DNA from: a virus
Reading direction: 5' to 3' (one strand)
IMG/VR virus record: IMGVR_UViG_3300045978_000161
Coordinates: 1-58,222 of that record
DNA length: 58,222 nt
Every line of letters begins with the position of its first letter. The first letter of the stretch is position 1. A program made the position numbers and the translations under genes. Below, one piece after another: positions 23,027 to 30,807 of this stretch. The notes under the pieces were generated by a model. It saw nothing but the letters and a program-made list of their open reading frames with translations. It was not told where the DNA came from and made no database searches.

Positions 23027-23122
23027 CTGATCAAAGTGAGTGCGCCGTCACACCTTGTTAGGCAAGATCCGCCTACCATTCGCACATACCCGGCCGACGT
23101 GGCCGGGTCCCAGGAGGGCAAA
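23027..23122 (+). promoter_or_regulatory. Conserved promoter/leader element, copy B
   Basis: Second copy of the 19909 element. TAGGC-AAGATCC-GCCTA is at 23059-23075, followed by the invariant CCATTCGCAC. The hairpin CCCGGCC/GGCCGGG is at 23089-23107, four bases before AGGAGG at 23112. Conservation covers non-coding bases over nearly 100 bp, so it is functional and not chance. Confidence 0.65.
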
Positions 23123-23374
23123 GTGAACACGAAAGCCGACGCAGTAGAAGCCGCTTCCGACGGTGACTGGAAAACCGCGGCCGCGATCTATCGCGAAATC
23201 GGCGACGAGTTTTCCGCCCGCCAGTGTGATGACCATATCGCCCGCCAGATCGAGGCGCGTGCCAAGGCTGATGCCCGGCGCGCGGCCGATCGCGAGCGCG
23301 CTCGCGAGACGCGAGCGAAGCTGGCTGCGCTCGATCGCGCCAGCCTCGTCGCGCTCGCCAGATTGTTCAAGTAA
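23123..23374 (+). CDS. Small helical basic protein
   Basis: 83 residues from a GTG at 23123 behind CAGGAGGGCAAA. All helical with a long Ala/Arg segment (ARAKADARRAADRERARETRAK) that should form a straight basic helix, possibly a coiled coil or a DNA/RNA contact. First gene after leader B. Confidence 0.65.
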   Translation: MNTKADAVEAASDGDWKTAAAIYREIGDEFSARQCDDHIARQIEARAKADARRAADRERARETRAKLAALDRASLVALARLFK

Positions 23375-23394
23375 ACCCCCAGGAGGGCCAACCG

Positions 23395-23922
23395 ATGTCG
23401 ATGTTCAATCAGGACCACTATCCACCGCGCCCGCAAGTGGCGCTCCCGTCCGTCTCCGGTGTCGTCGCGCTACTGCGCAAGGCGCAGGACAACGGCCTCA
23501 AGTACCCGAAGCTGTGGCTGCAGTTCTCCGACCAGGAGGATCTGCGGATCAGTGTCGCCGGCAGCCAGTCCCGCACGCCGGGCTATCTGATGCTGACCGA
23601 CGGCCGCCCCTTCGGTGATAACAAGTTCTTCGGCCGGATCTCGCCGGCCGGCGTGCTCGAGCTGGGCCGCGACCGCCCGCGCCAGTCTGAGGAGCTGGTG
23701 CCGCTGCTGTCGCGCCTCGCGTGCGAGCCTGCGAAGGTGGCGGCCGAGTTCGGCCACCTCACGGGCCACTGCACCTTCTGTGCACGCAAGTTGAATGATG
23801 CGCGCTCGATCGCGGTCGGCTACGGCCCGGTGTGCGCGGAGAAGTTCGGGCTGCCCTGGGGCGAGACGCGCCAGGATGCCGATGAGAGTGCCAACAACCA
23901 GGAGGAGTTGATCCATGTCTGA
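23395..23922 (+). CDS. DUF6011-like zinc protein
   Basis: 175 residues behind CCCCAGGAGGGCC. The end (Cys126, Cys129, then ARSIAVGYGPVC with Cys147, then AEKFG) matches the zinc motif of DUF6011, common in phages and actinobacteria. The first 120 residues form an alpha/beta domain. Probably a nucleic-acid-related adaptor; no enzyme motif. Confidence 0.75.
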   Translation: MSMFNQDHYPPRPQVALPSVSGVVALLRKAQDNGLKYPKLWLQFSDQEDLRISVAGSQSRTPGYLMLTDGRPFGDNKFFGRISPAGVLELGRDRPRQSEELVPLLSRLACEPAKVAAEFGHLTGHCTFCARKLNDARSIAVGYGPVCAEKFGLPWGETRQDADESANNQEELIHV

Positions 23923-24283
23923 AGTGAAAGTGGAACGTATCAAGGCCGTCATCGCGCTGCTGGCTGAACGCCTCGCCGCCGATGGCATGAGTGCGGAGAT
24001 TTCCGCGAAACACGGCGGCCGCCCGATTCGGCTGACTGGCGACGAGGGCAACCCGATCGCCGAGATCCCGATGGTGCTGGCCGAGCTGCTGGTGAGCGAG
24101 CACGTCTCGCAAGCCGACACGGTGCTGATCTGTGCCTGGCTCGATCAGTCGGGCGAAGCGAACCGCGTGAAGCACTTCGCTGTCGGCCGCGAAGCTGGGA
24201 AGCAGGAGGTGTGCGCCGTGGTGCACCAGCTCCTCGGCATCGACCAGCTGGTGCAGGCGATCGCCAACGCGCGAGGTGCGTGA
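23915..24283 (+). CDS. Hypothetical protein
   Basis: 122 residues, coupled by an 8-base overlap to the preceding gene with its own AGGAGG site. Helix-rich N-terminus and a mixed central region; no Cys cluster. No recognised family. Confidence 0.6.
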   Translation: MSEVKVERIKAVIALLAERLAADGMSAEISAKHGGRPIRLTGDEGNPIAEIPMVLAELLVSEHVSQADTVLICAWLDQSGEANRVKHFAVGREAGKQEVCAVVHQLLGIDQLVQAIANARGA

Positions 24284-24444
24284 TGGAAAGCAAGGCCAAA
24301 TGGCTGATGCTGGTGGCCGCAGGGTTGTGGTTGGCGAAAGCACTCGCCAACTCGACCACTGCGGGCCAGGTGGTGCTCTGGCTGCTGATCGTGGCAGCTG
24401 GAGTGTGGATCGGCCGCGCGATCGCGCGCTGGGTGCGCCGGTGA
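24283..24444 (+). CDS. Small two-span membrane protein
   Basis: 53 residues, TGATG overlap with the previous gene. Two hydrophobic helices (WLMLVAAGLWLAKAL and VVLWLLIVAAGVWIGRAI) and a basic C-terminus (RWVRR), giving an inside-positive hairpin topology. It may alter the host membrane or act as a holin-like pore, but it lies among early genes. Confidence 0.7.
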   Translation: MESKAKWLMLVAAGLWLAKALANSTTAGQVVLWLLIVAAGVWIGRAIARWVRR

Positions 24445-24644
24445 GCGCCGCGGCCGCCGGCCTGGTGCCGGATCTGTCGGCGACGCAGGAGATCCGCGTG
24501 TCGGTGCTGATTGCGCGGGCGGAGTACTTCCGGACGATGAAGGCCGCCCGCGACAATCTCCGCGCGACGCTCGCGGCCGCCTGTGGGCGCGCGATCAGCG
24601 ACGAGGATCTCGCCGCGGTGCTGGCGACCGGAGGTGTGCCGTGA
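24441..24644 (+). CDS. Hypothetical protein
   Basis: 67 residues from a GTG that overlaps the previous stop (GTGA). Helical, moderately basic in the middle (YFRTMKAARDNLRATL). GTGA-coupled to the next gene. Confidence 0.55.
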   Translation: MSAAAAGLVPDLSATQEIRVSVLIARAEYFRTMKAARDNLRATLAAACGRAISDEDLAAVLATGGVP

Positions 24645-25081
24645 CCGACAAGATCATGACTGCGCACTACGCCGGCCAGCGGCAGCTGCAGGGCGGAGGC
24701 ATCGGGCACTTCTGGGTGTTCACCGACAAGGAACGGGTCTACACCAAGCAGATTGCGCCCGCGTCTGTTGGTGAGGAGTGGAGCTTCCACGTCGAGCAGA
24801 CCGGGGAGAACCTGTCTGTTACGACTGCCGGAAAGGACGCGCCGAAGCAGACCGGCGTGTGGGCGGAGGGTGAGCTGAAGAAGGCCTGGGCTGCGCTCGA
24901 TGCTGCGCACGTCCAGATCTTCCGCGAGGAGCGTGCATACAAGGCGCTTGCGAAGCGGGAGAGCGAGATCGAGCGCGCGTGTCGACCGCTGCGCGAGCTG
25001 TTCGCGACACTGCGATCGCGCGCGGACCAGGAGGCGCTGCTGCGCGCCGTGGCCGTCGAGATCAGGCGAGGTGTCAAATGA
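24641..25081 (+). CDS. Hypothetical protein
   Basis: 146 residues from a GTG at 24641. The first 70 residues look like a small beta domain (FWVFTDKERVYTKQI, SFHVEQTGENLSVTT) and the rest is a long helical hairpin with Arg/Glu. No known family. Confidence 0.6.
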   Translation: MTDKIMTAHYAGQRQLQGGGIGHFWVFTDKERVYTKQIAPASVGEEWSFHVEQTGENLSVTTAGKDAPKQTGVWAEGELKKAWAALDAAHVQIFREERAYKALAKRESEIERACRPLRELFATLRSRADQEALLRAVAVEIRRGVK

Positions 25082-25380
25082 AAAAGACTGTGCTGTCCAC
25101 GACGATGCAGCACGCGCTGGATGCGTGCGTGGCCGCCGGCGGGCTGTGGCGCTGGCCTGGTGGCTGGTGGGTCGCGGAGCCGTGTCCAGACGTCAAGCGC
25201 GTCGTGGTGCCGAAGGCGCCCAACTGGTCGGCCCAGACGATCCGTGCCCTTGTCGATCGGCAGCTGCTCGTAGTGACAGGGCGCGGGCCTGGGCCTGCGG
25301 GCCCGAATAGCGGGTTCTGGATCGAGGTGAAATATGTACTTGATGCCGGCCGGGTGGCCGCGCCAGGAGGATCCACGTGA
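25078..25380 (+). CDS. Hypothetical protein
   Basis: 100 residues, coupled to both neighbours by 4-base overlaps. A Trp-rich block (LWRWPGGWWVAEPC) and a helix with IRALVDRQLLVV resemble a compact winged-helix-like fold. Unknown function. Confidence 0.6.
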   Translation: MKKTVLSTTMQHALDACVAAGGLWRWPGGWWVAEPCPDVKRVVVPKAPNWSAQTIRALVDRQLLVVTGRGPGPAGPNSGFWIEVKYVLDAGRVAAPGGST

Positions 25381-25616
25381 AACACATCTGTGACTGCGGG
25401 CAGCGCTACTCGACGCTCGCCGCGCTTGAAGCCTGTCAGGCCGCCGGTCATTCCGCGGCCGCGGGGTGTGAGCTCGCGGATGCGGAAGCGTTCGCGCGCG
25501 AGAACGGAATCAGAGACGGCGAGGTGTACTGCGCGGTCTGCGGCGAGGATCACTTCCCGCCGGCGTGCGTCGACGATTTCCCGGAGCCCGGTGAAATGCG
25601 GGAGACCGGCAAGTGA
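25377..25616 (+). CDS. Small Cys-rich protein
   Basis: 79 residues from a GTG (GTGA overlap). CDCG and CAVCGEDHFPPAC provide up to six Cys; two zinc sites are possible. The start matches zinc-ribbon style (ICDCGQRYST). Another of the mini zinc proteins in this phage. Confidence 0.65.
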   Translation: MKHICDCGQRYSTLAALEACQAAGHSAAAGCELADAEAFARENGIRDGEVYCAVCGEDHFPPACVDDFPEPGEMRETGK

Positions 25617-25837
25617 TCCCGGACGCGAGCAAGCACTGTCCGGATCCGTTCTACCTGCGGGAGCTGGTGCGCCGGTCGGGACTCTCCCAGGAGAACTGCG
25701 CGCGCCGCGTCGGGATCAGCCCGCGCCAGATGCGCTATCACCTGGCGCTCGGTGACGGCCGGCAGGACGCGCCCTACCCCGTGCAGTTCGCCCTGGAGGT
25801 GCTCGCCGGCGTTGTCTCGCCGGCGAGCCGTCGCTAA
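25613..25837 (+). CDS. Small HTH protein
   Basis: 74 residues from a GTG overlapping the previous stop. LVRRSGLSQENCARRVGISPRQMRYHL is a clear helix-turn-helix, in the Cro/C1 or conjugal-type style. It is the last gene of the second early block and stops directly against the late operon's last gene. It may regulate late expression, by position only. Confidence 0.7.
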   Translation: MIPDASKHCPDPFYLRELVRRSGLSQENCARRVGISPRQMRYHLALGDGRQDAPYPVQFALEVLAGVVSPASRR

Positions 25838-26182
25838 TTACTTCTTGGTGGGATCCCGATCGAGCAGCGGCGGTGCGGCCGCTGTTTTCGTTTCCGCGCC
25901 CTTTGCGGTGATGGTGAGCGGCGCGACCGGGGACTGCTGACGTTTCACGATCGCGAGCACGGCGAACAGGATCGCCACACCCTGCGACACGTCCGCAACA
26001 ATGCCGTCGACGTCGATGCTGTCGGTGTCGAGCTGGATGCCGAAGTGCGAGAGCACGCGCAGGCCGATCGACAGGAGCTGCGCGCCGAGTGCGATCACGG
26101 CTCGCACCTGGACTTCCGAGGTGTACCAGGGGGCTGCCGGCAGCACGGGGCCCGGCGTGGGGACTGGATCCGGTGAGTTCAT
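25838..26182 (-). CDS. Holin-like membrane protein
   Basis: 114 residues from the ATG at 26182 with GAGGAG seven bases upstream. Two hydrophobic stretches (VIALGAQLLSIGLRVL and GIVADVSQGVAILFAVLAIV) lie between a Pro-rich N-terminus and a Lys-tailed end, a holin-like plan. It sits next to the endolysin, so it is the best candidate for the pore that times lysis. Last gene of the late operon; its stop abuts the stop of the converging plus-strand gene. Confidence 0.7.
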   Translation of the reverse strand: MNSPDPVPTPGPVLPAAPWYTSEVQVRAVIALGAQLLSIGLRVLSHFGIQLDTDSIDVDGIVADVSQGVAILFAVLAIVKRQQSPVAPLTITAKGAETKTAAAPPLLDRDPTKK

Positions 26183-26238
26183 CTTTCGTCTCCTCGTCTG
26201 GGGAATCGGGGACGGCGTGAACTCTACGCGAGATCTCC

Positions 26239-26718
26239 TCAGGTGTCCGCGGCCGCCTCCCGCAGCGTGTTTGCAGCACGCCGGGCCCACCCTTTGCCGA
26301 ATGTCGGCCACGTGGAGAGCTTCGTCCAGAAGTCCAGGCGCTCTGCAATGAGGCGCGAGATCACGTCGGTGCGGCTCATGGCGGCGATCTTCGCGAGCGT
26401 GACCGGGCCGAGGTGTCCGTCATCGGCGACGCCCACTGCGCGCTGCAGGAGCCGCACCGCGGTCTCGATGCCGCTGTTCACGCCGATGTCGAACACCTGA
26501 TACGCGATCGCCGGGTCGTACTCGGTCATGCGCGCACGCTGCCAGAAGTCCCGCCGGTAGATCTCCTTCGCCTCGTCGCGTGTCAGCTTCGCGATGTCGA
26601 TCGCCGGGTAACTGCGCTTGCTGATGCCCCAGTTCGTCTCGCCACCCGGATCATCCTTGTGGTTGACGTAGCCGCCCTCGTGGCCGATCAGTCTGTCGAA
26701 CACCTCATCGAATCCCAT
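26239..26718 (-). CDS. Endolysin, glycoside hydrolase family 108
   Basis: 159 residues from the ATG at 26718. FDRLIGHEGGYVNH at the start, with Glu14 as the expected catalytic acid, and DDPGGETNWGIS are the hallmark of GH108 N-acetylmuramidases, which cut the peptidoglycan glycan strand. The C-terminal two-thirds match the peptidoglycan-binding helical part of the family. No signal peptide, so export depends on the holin. Confidence 0.92.
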   Translation of the reverse strand: MGFDEVFDRLIGHEGGYVNHKDDPGGETNWGISKRSYPAIDIAKLTRDEAKEIYRRDFWQRARMTEYDPAIAYQVFDIGVNSGIETAVRLLQRAVGVADDGHLGPVTLAKIAAMSRTDVISRLIAERLDFWTKLSTWPTFGKGWARRAANTLREAAADT

Positions 26719-26728
26719 GCCGATCTCC

Positions 26729-27112
26729 TCACGCTTGCTCGAGCCCGCGCTTCGCGAGCGCGACCAGGAGCTGCTGGTTGCTGTTCTCCACGCGATCGAG
26801 CGCGCGGACCACATTTGCTTCGAGCTTGTCCTGGCTGCGCTCGACCGCACGCACGCACTCGTTGTTGCTGGCGATCGTCGACGCGCGCAGCTCGTCGAGC
26901 TGGAGCTGCTGCTCCTCTTTCCAGATGTCGAAGTCGCTGCGCGTCAGACGCTCTGCCTCGAGCTTCGTGAGCCGGTGCCCGTGGCGGATCTGCATGGTGG
27001 CGAGCCAGGCCTGGAAGCCGATGAACGCGGTGAGCACCGCGCCGATCACGAGTTCGTAGAAGTACCTGAAGAACCCGTGCTCGGAGCTGTCGGTGACTGG
27101 TGTCGTGTCCAT
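26729..27112 (-). CDS. Membrane-anchored coiled-coil protein (possible inner spanin)
   Basis: 127 residues. One hydrophobic segment at about 18-41 (YELVIGAVLTAFIGFQAWLA) precedes a long charged helix with Gln/Glu/Leu heptads. That is the topology of an inner spanin or of a holin relative; the gene is directly upstream of the endolysin. No outer-spanin gene is nested in it, so the spanin reading is tentative. Confidence 0.65.
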   Translation of the reverse strand: MDTTPVTDSSEHGFFRYFYELVIGAVLTAFIGFQAWLATMQIRHGHRLTKLEAERLTRSDFDIWKEEQQLQLDELRASTIASNNECVRAVERSQDKLEANVVRALDRVENSNQQLLVALAKRGLEQA

Positions 27113-27113
27113 G

Positions 27114-28103
27114 TCAGATCTTGAAGTTCAAGAGCCAGGGCCACTGCGCGGACGCACCGGCCGGCGATGTGGTGTGCTGCATGGAGAAGGCCTTCGTTAC
27201 TGGTCCACTCTCGTTGTGCACCTCAAGGGGACCAGTGGGAGACGGGCCATAAGCCATCTGCCGGAGCTTCAGGGGGAAGCCAACCTGCTTGGTCTGCCCT
27301 ATCAGGTTTATGGGGAAGAAGGAGACCTGATTGGTCGCGCTGTTGCGCATGATTTCATCTGAACCGGGGTTATTGTTCAGGAAGGAGTTCGGGACCATTC
27401 CCTGAAAGAACTTCCGGTCGGCAGCGCCGTAGTTAGTCCCGAAGAACATGGTGCCGGTCTGGCCGTACACCATGGAAACGGATGGTGGCTGCCAGGCTGC
27501 GGAGCTTGTCTTGCTGCCGAACAAGCTGAGTTGGTTGCTGGCGTTCGTGCAAAACACTCCGTCGTATTCATTGTCGGCGGCATCCACATAAATTTTGCCG
27601 GCATGGAGGCTGTACGTCGTGACTGACGCGGGATTCGCTGCAATCAGATGGAAGGTCTCCTCGCTGTCGAACCACGAGAGAGTGACGCTCGTCGTGTAAA
27701 GGGTGCTGATCGCGATCATTGACGAGGCCTTCACCACCCCGGTGTCATTGCCGAGGATCGTGCCGGAGGCTGCTGACAGGTTGCTTGGCGAGTCGACGTT
27801 GCCGTTCGGGAACCAGGTGATGCACCAGGAGTTTGCGGTCGGGCTGCCCCCGTAGATTGCCGAGTTGGCGCCGGCCGGAGCGCTGGAGTGGCAGATCAGC
27901 ATGATTCGGCCGTTGCTCGCATCCTTGCGCTTCAGGACGACGTAGAACGGGTTGCTGTTCTGGGAGCTTGCGATCTGCCATTTGAAATCCGCATCGCCGC
28001 TCTTGCTGTTCACCAGCGACACGAGATCGTTTACGAAGTCGGCGTTGCCCGTGCCGGTCTTTGCCTGCGGCCCGGCGACGTGATGGGTTAGTAGTGCGCT
28101 CAT
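27114..28103 (-). CDS. Tail tip or receptor-binding protein
   Basis: 329 residues, Ser/Asn/Thr/Gly-rich with many short strands and aromatic residues, AT-richer than its neighbours by eye. The N-terminus (FVNDLVSLVNS) recalls those of the tail proteins at 33301 and 34228, which suggests one protein fold used three times. It is at the far end of the tail operon, where adhesins usually sit. Host recognition is plausible; not proven. Confidence 0.65.
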   Translation of the reverse strand: MSALLTHHVAGPQAKTGTGNADFVNDLVSLVNSKSGDADFKWQIASSQNSNPFYVVLKRKDASNGRIMLICHSSAPAGANSAIYGGSPTANSWCITWFPNGNVDSPSNLSAASGTILGNDTGVVKASSMIAISTLYTTSVTLSWFDSEETFHLIAANPASVTTYSLHAGKIYVDAADNEYDGVFCTNASNQLSLFGSKTSSAAWQPPSVSMVYGQTGTMFFGTNYGAADRKFFQGMVPNSFLNNNPGSDEIMRNSATNQVSFFPINLIGQTKQVGFPLKLRQMAYGPSPTGPLEVHNESGPVTKAFSMQHTTSPAGASAQWPWLLNFKI

Positions 28104-28115
28104 CTGGCTTCTCCC

Positions 28116-28418
28116 TCAAACGTAAGTGCGATTGGTCCACTGGGCAAATTCGTCGATGTCCGCGTTTACCCAATCGGCGTGTTCATAGATGTAATTGCGC
28201 GTATTCCAGGCGATGCCAGCCTGGCCGGCGCCGGCGACCACCGTCACCCAGGCATCGTTAGCGTCGTTGCGCACCTTGAGTGCATTACCGTTGCCGGAGT
28301 CGACCCACCACTTGCCCGGGCCGACGAAGTTGGCGGCGTCGAGTGCGGGGTCGGTGTTCTGAAAGAACGCTGCGGGGTGTACCGCGAATTTTCCGGCGAG
28401 TAGGTGATGCTCGGTCAT
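28116..28418 (-). CDS. Tail-associated protein, TDPALDAAN type
   Basis: 100 residues. NTDPALDAANFVGPGKWWV, then VRND..DAWVTV matches the shorter neighbour at 28418-28618 (TDPALDAANAITAGK, then IRNTGNTDWESLG), so the two are related. The pattern resembles small beta domains attached to fibres. It ends with a Trp-rich stretch. ATG overlaps the previous gene's end. Confidence 0.65.
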   Translation of the reverse strand: MTEHHLLAGKFAVHPAAFFQNTDPALDAANFVGPGKWWVDSGNGNALKVRNDANDAWVTVVAGAGQAGIAWNTRNYIYEHADWVNADIDEFAQWTNRTYV

Positions 28419-28618
28419 CAGACTGCTCCCAGGCTTTCCCAGTCGGTGTTGCCAGTGTTGCGGATCTGCAGGATCAGCAAGCTCGGAATGAACCAGAGCT
28501 TGCCGGCAGTGATCGCGTTCGCGGCATCGAGCGCCGGATCCGTCTCGCTGTGGATTGCGATCGGGTGTATCGCTGATGGCCCGGTCTCACGCATGTGCGC
28601 TGTATAGGTAACGGGCAT
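28418..28618 (-). CDS. Tail-associated protein, TDPALDAAN type
   Basis: 66 residues. Shares TDPALDAAN, GK.WF and IRN with the 100-residue neighbour. It may be a second, truncated copy or a distinct fibre cap. Directly downstream of the tail hub gene with one-base overlap. Confidence 0.6.
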   Translation of the reverse strand: MPVTYTAHMRETGPSAIHPIAIHSETDPALDAANAITAGKLWFIPSLLILQIRNTGNTDWESLGAV

Positions 28619-30807
28619 CAGAAGGTCTCTCGCACGCCGGTGACAATTTCGCCGTCGCTGAATAGTACTTGAGGATCCGCTGGATCACCGTTGGACAGTG
28701 GCAATAGGTAATGCCCGCCGCCGGCGTTGAGTGTCACCTGGCCCGGTGTGGAGCTGTCGACCGTGATGCCGGTGCCGCCGATCAGCCGGCGCGAGTTGGC
28801 GAGCGTCGCGGTCTCATCGGCGAAGGTGATGAACGTCTGGTCGAGTGATCCACCTCCCACACGATCGGCCGAAATCTTTCGGTATGCCAGCAGGTTGTTG
28901 TCCCACACAACCAGGTCCATGTCGTCGAATGCCGGCGTGGTCTCGTCGACTTCATCGAGTGGCGGGATCGCCGGCGTCCAGGCCGGCGGGATCTGCGCGC
29001 CGTACTCGTCGACGGAAGTGTGCTGGCCCGTGCCCTGATCGAAGATGATCGAGCCTTCGCCCGGATCAATGAACGTCCAGGTGTCATCGTCGAGATCTGC
29101 CTCCGCGATTTCGCCCTCGTGGCCTGCCCACACGCCTGTCGCGCCTGGCCCGATGAGCCAGCGATCGCCATCGTTGACGGTTTCCACGTCCGGATCCGGC
29201 GGCGTGCTGCGCGTGCCCAGCACCGCGGAGGTCGGCGGCGGTGCATCGTCCGGCGGATCAATCGGCGCGATCGGTGTCGCCGTCGGTGTCTCCGCCTGGT
29301 ACTCGGTCCCGGGCAGCGCGTAGATGTCCTCCACTGCCTGCACGCTCACCTTCGAGTCCTGCAGGGTGCCGCTGCGCACGGTGATCACTCGGAACACGGT
29401 GGGCAGCAGCTCGTGAGGCTCCCACTCCAGGCGCACGACGTCGCCCGACTGGTGATTGAACGCGCGCAACGCCTCGAATTCGATTCGCGCCAGGGGCAGT
29501 GACTTCGCGAGCAGCTCGCGGCCGGCGACGCGGCGGATCAGCTCGTGATCGTTGATCGCGGTGAAGTCCATCTTCTCCGGGATCCGGCGGGCCTGTGCCT
29601 GGATGTTGCCGAGGTCCTGGACGACGATCTCCGCGGCCTTGCCGGTGTCGGGGTTCGTCCAGGCGAGTGTCAGCTCGTTGACCGTCTCGCCCCAGCTGCG
29701 TCGCTCGAAACTCTCGACCCTGTTGATCGTGCCCTTGCCGTACAGCGGCAGATCCGCCGGCACATAGTCGCCGCGGATGAGTTTGATCAGGTAGCGGCCG
29801 GTCGAAGGATCGAACGCGAGAATGCCGGCGATGTGATCGAGCACGATGCCCAGGAAATCTTCGATGCTCGTCTGCTGGTTCCACAGCATGTTGAGCCCGA
29901 ACTCCTCATCGAACAGCGTGTCGGCGACCGCGCGAAAGTTGGCGTCGGTGATGTCGTCGACCGGATCCGCGGCCATGCCCCACTCAGGATCCGTCAGGCA
30001 CTGATAGATGATGTGCGCCGGATTCATTCCGGTGCCGCCGCCCGGTAGCGTGATGGTGGCCTTCTCCGGATACCACACCTCATCGTCGTGCCAGCCCTTC
30101 TCGATGCGCGTGGCCGTGACTGCCATCGCTTTCACGTAAGGAGTGGTGCCGACGTAGCCCTTGGTGAGCACCTTGAGGAGCCCGCGGATGCCGGCGCCCG
30201 GCACCTGCTGAGTGCCGCGCTTGGACACCAGGCAGAACACACCGCGATACGCCGGCACCGGCGCCGCCTGCTGGCTCGCGAGATAGGTGTTCACCGCCTG
30301 GTCCGCGGCGCCCATGCACACGTCGACGTCGGCGATGTAGCCGCCCTCGCGCTTCTCACCGCCGAACAGATTCGGCTGATTGATGTCGAGCGTCGTGTTG
30401 TCGGTGGCGTTGCCGGACCAGGCGAGCTTGTCGCCCATTTCGATCTTCGTCAGCTTGTCGACGGGCCCATGGCAGAACCCGAGGTGCATTCCCAAGTGAT
30501 ACTTGTAGCCGACGGTGGTCGAGGAAAAGAGCGACTTCTTCTTGATCTTGATGCTCTTGAGATCGCCGTACCACAGCACGTTCGCGCCGGTGATGCGCCA
30601 GGTGCCGAACAGCACCGGGATCGGCCTGTCCTCCTCCGCCACCGGAACGTCGAAATCTTCCAGCGCTGCCGATCGCGGCTTCGGCGGCTTGGGCGCCAGC
30701 ACGATCGAGAGGATCAGGACGATGATGTAGTAAATGATCTGGACCCATCCGCCTTGATATTTGCGGATGTTCCGGATCTGTCGGCGAGTTCTAGCTAGTC
30801 CTAACAT
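28618..30807 (-). CDS. Tail tip attachment protein (J-like)
   Basis: 729 residues. A hydrophobic helix at about 24-38 (IIYYIIVLILSIVLA) followed by repeated hub-type domains, with FGTWRITGANVLWYGD and YHLGMHLGFCHGPVD typical of the phage central tail hub/tip attachment family (Phage-tail_3). A C-terminal region (about 540-640) with DRWLIGPGATGVWAGHEG resembles DUF2793-type fibre segments. It is expected at the end of the tail, carrying the receptor-binding end. The hub contacts the DUF2163-like protein encoded next. Confidence 0.85.
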   Translation of the reverse strand: MLGLARTRRQIRNIRKYQGGWVQIIYYIIVLILSIVLAPKPPKPRSAALEDFDVPVAEEDRPIPVLFGTWRITGANVLWYGDLKSIKIKKKSLFSSTTVGYKYHLGMHLGFCHGPVDKLTKIEMGDKLAWSGNATDNTTLDINQPNLFGGEKREGGYIADVDVCMGAADQAVNTYLASQQAAPVPAYRGVFCLVSKRGTQQVPGAGIRGLLKVLTKGYVGTTPYVKAMAVTATRIEKGWHDDEVWYPEKATITLPGGGTGMNPAHIIYQCLTDPEWGMAADPVDDITDANFRAVADTLFDEEFGLNMLWNQQTSIEDFLGIVLDHIAGILAFDPSTGRYLIKLIRGDYVPADLPLYGKGTINRVESFERRSWGETVNELTLAWTNPDTGKAAEIVVQDLGNIQAQARRIPEKMDFTAINDHELIRRVAGRELLAKSLPLARIEFEALRAFNHQSGDVVRLEWEPHELLPTVFRVITVRSGTLQDSKVSVQAVEDIYALPGTEYQAETPTATPIAPIDPPDDAPPPTSAVLGTRSTPPDPDVETVNDGDRWLIGPGATGVWAGHEGEIAEADLDDDTWTFIDPGEGSIIFDQGTGQHTSVDEYGAQIPPAWTPAIPPLDEVDETTPAFDDMDLVVWDNNLLAYRKISADRVGGGSLDQTFITFADETATLANSRRLIGGTGITVDSSTPGQVTLNAGGGHYLLPLSNGDPADPQVLFSDGEIVTGVRETF

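Noticed and set aside
20006-23374. Recombinase-type duplication (transposon) at the two leader elements
   Set aside because: Similarity is confined to non-coding leaders and the genes behind them differ, so this is a shared promoter, not a mobile element.
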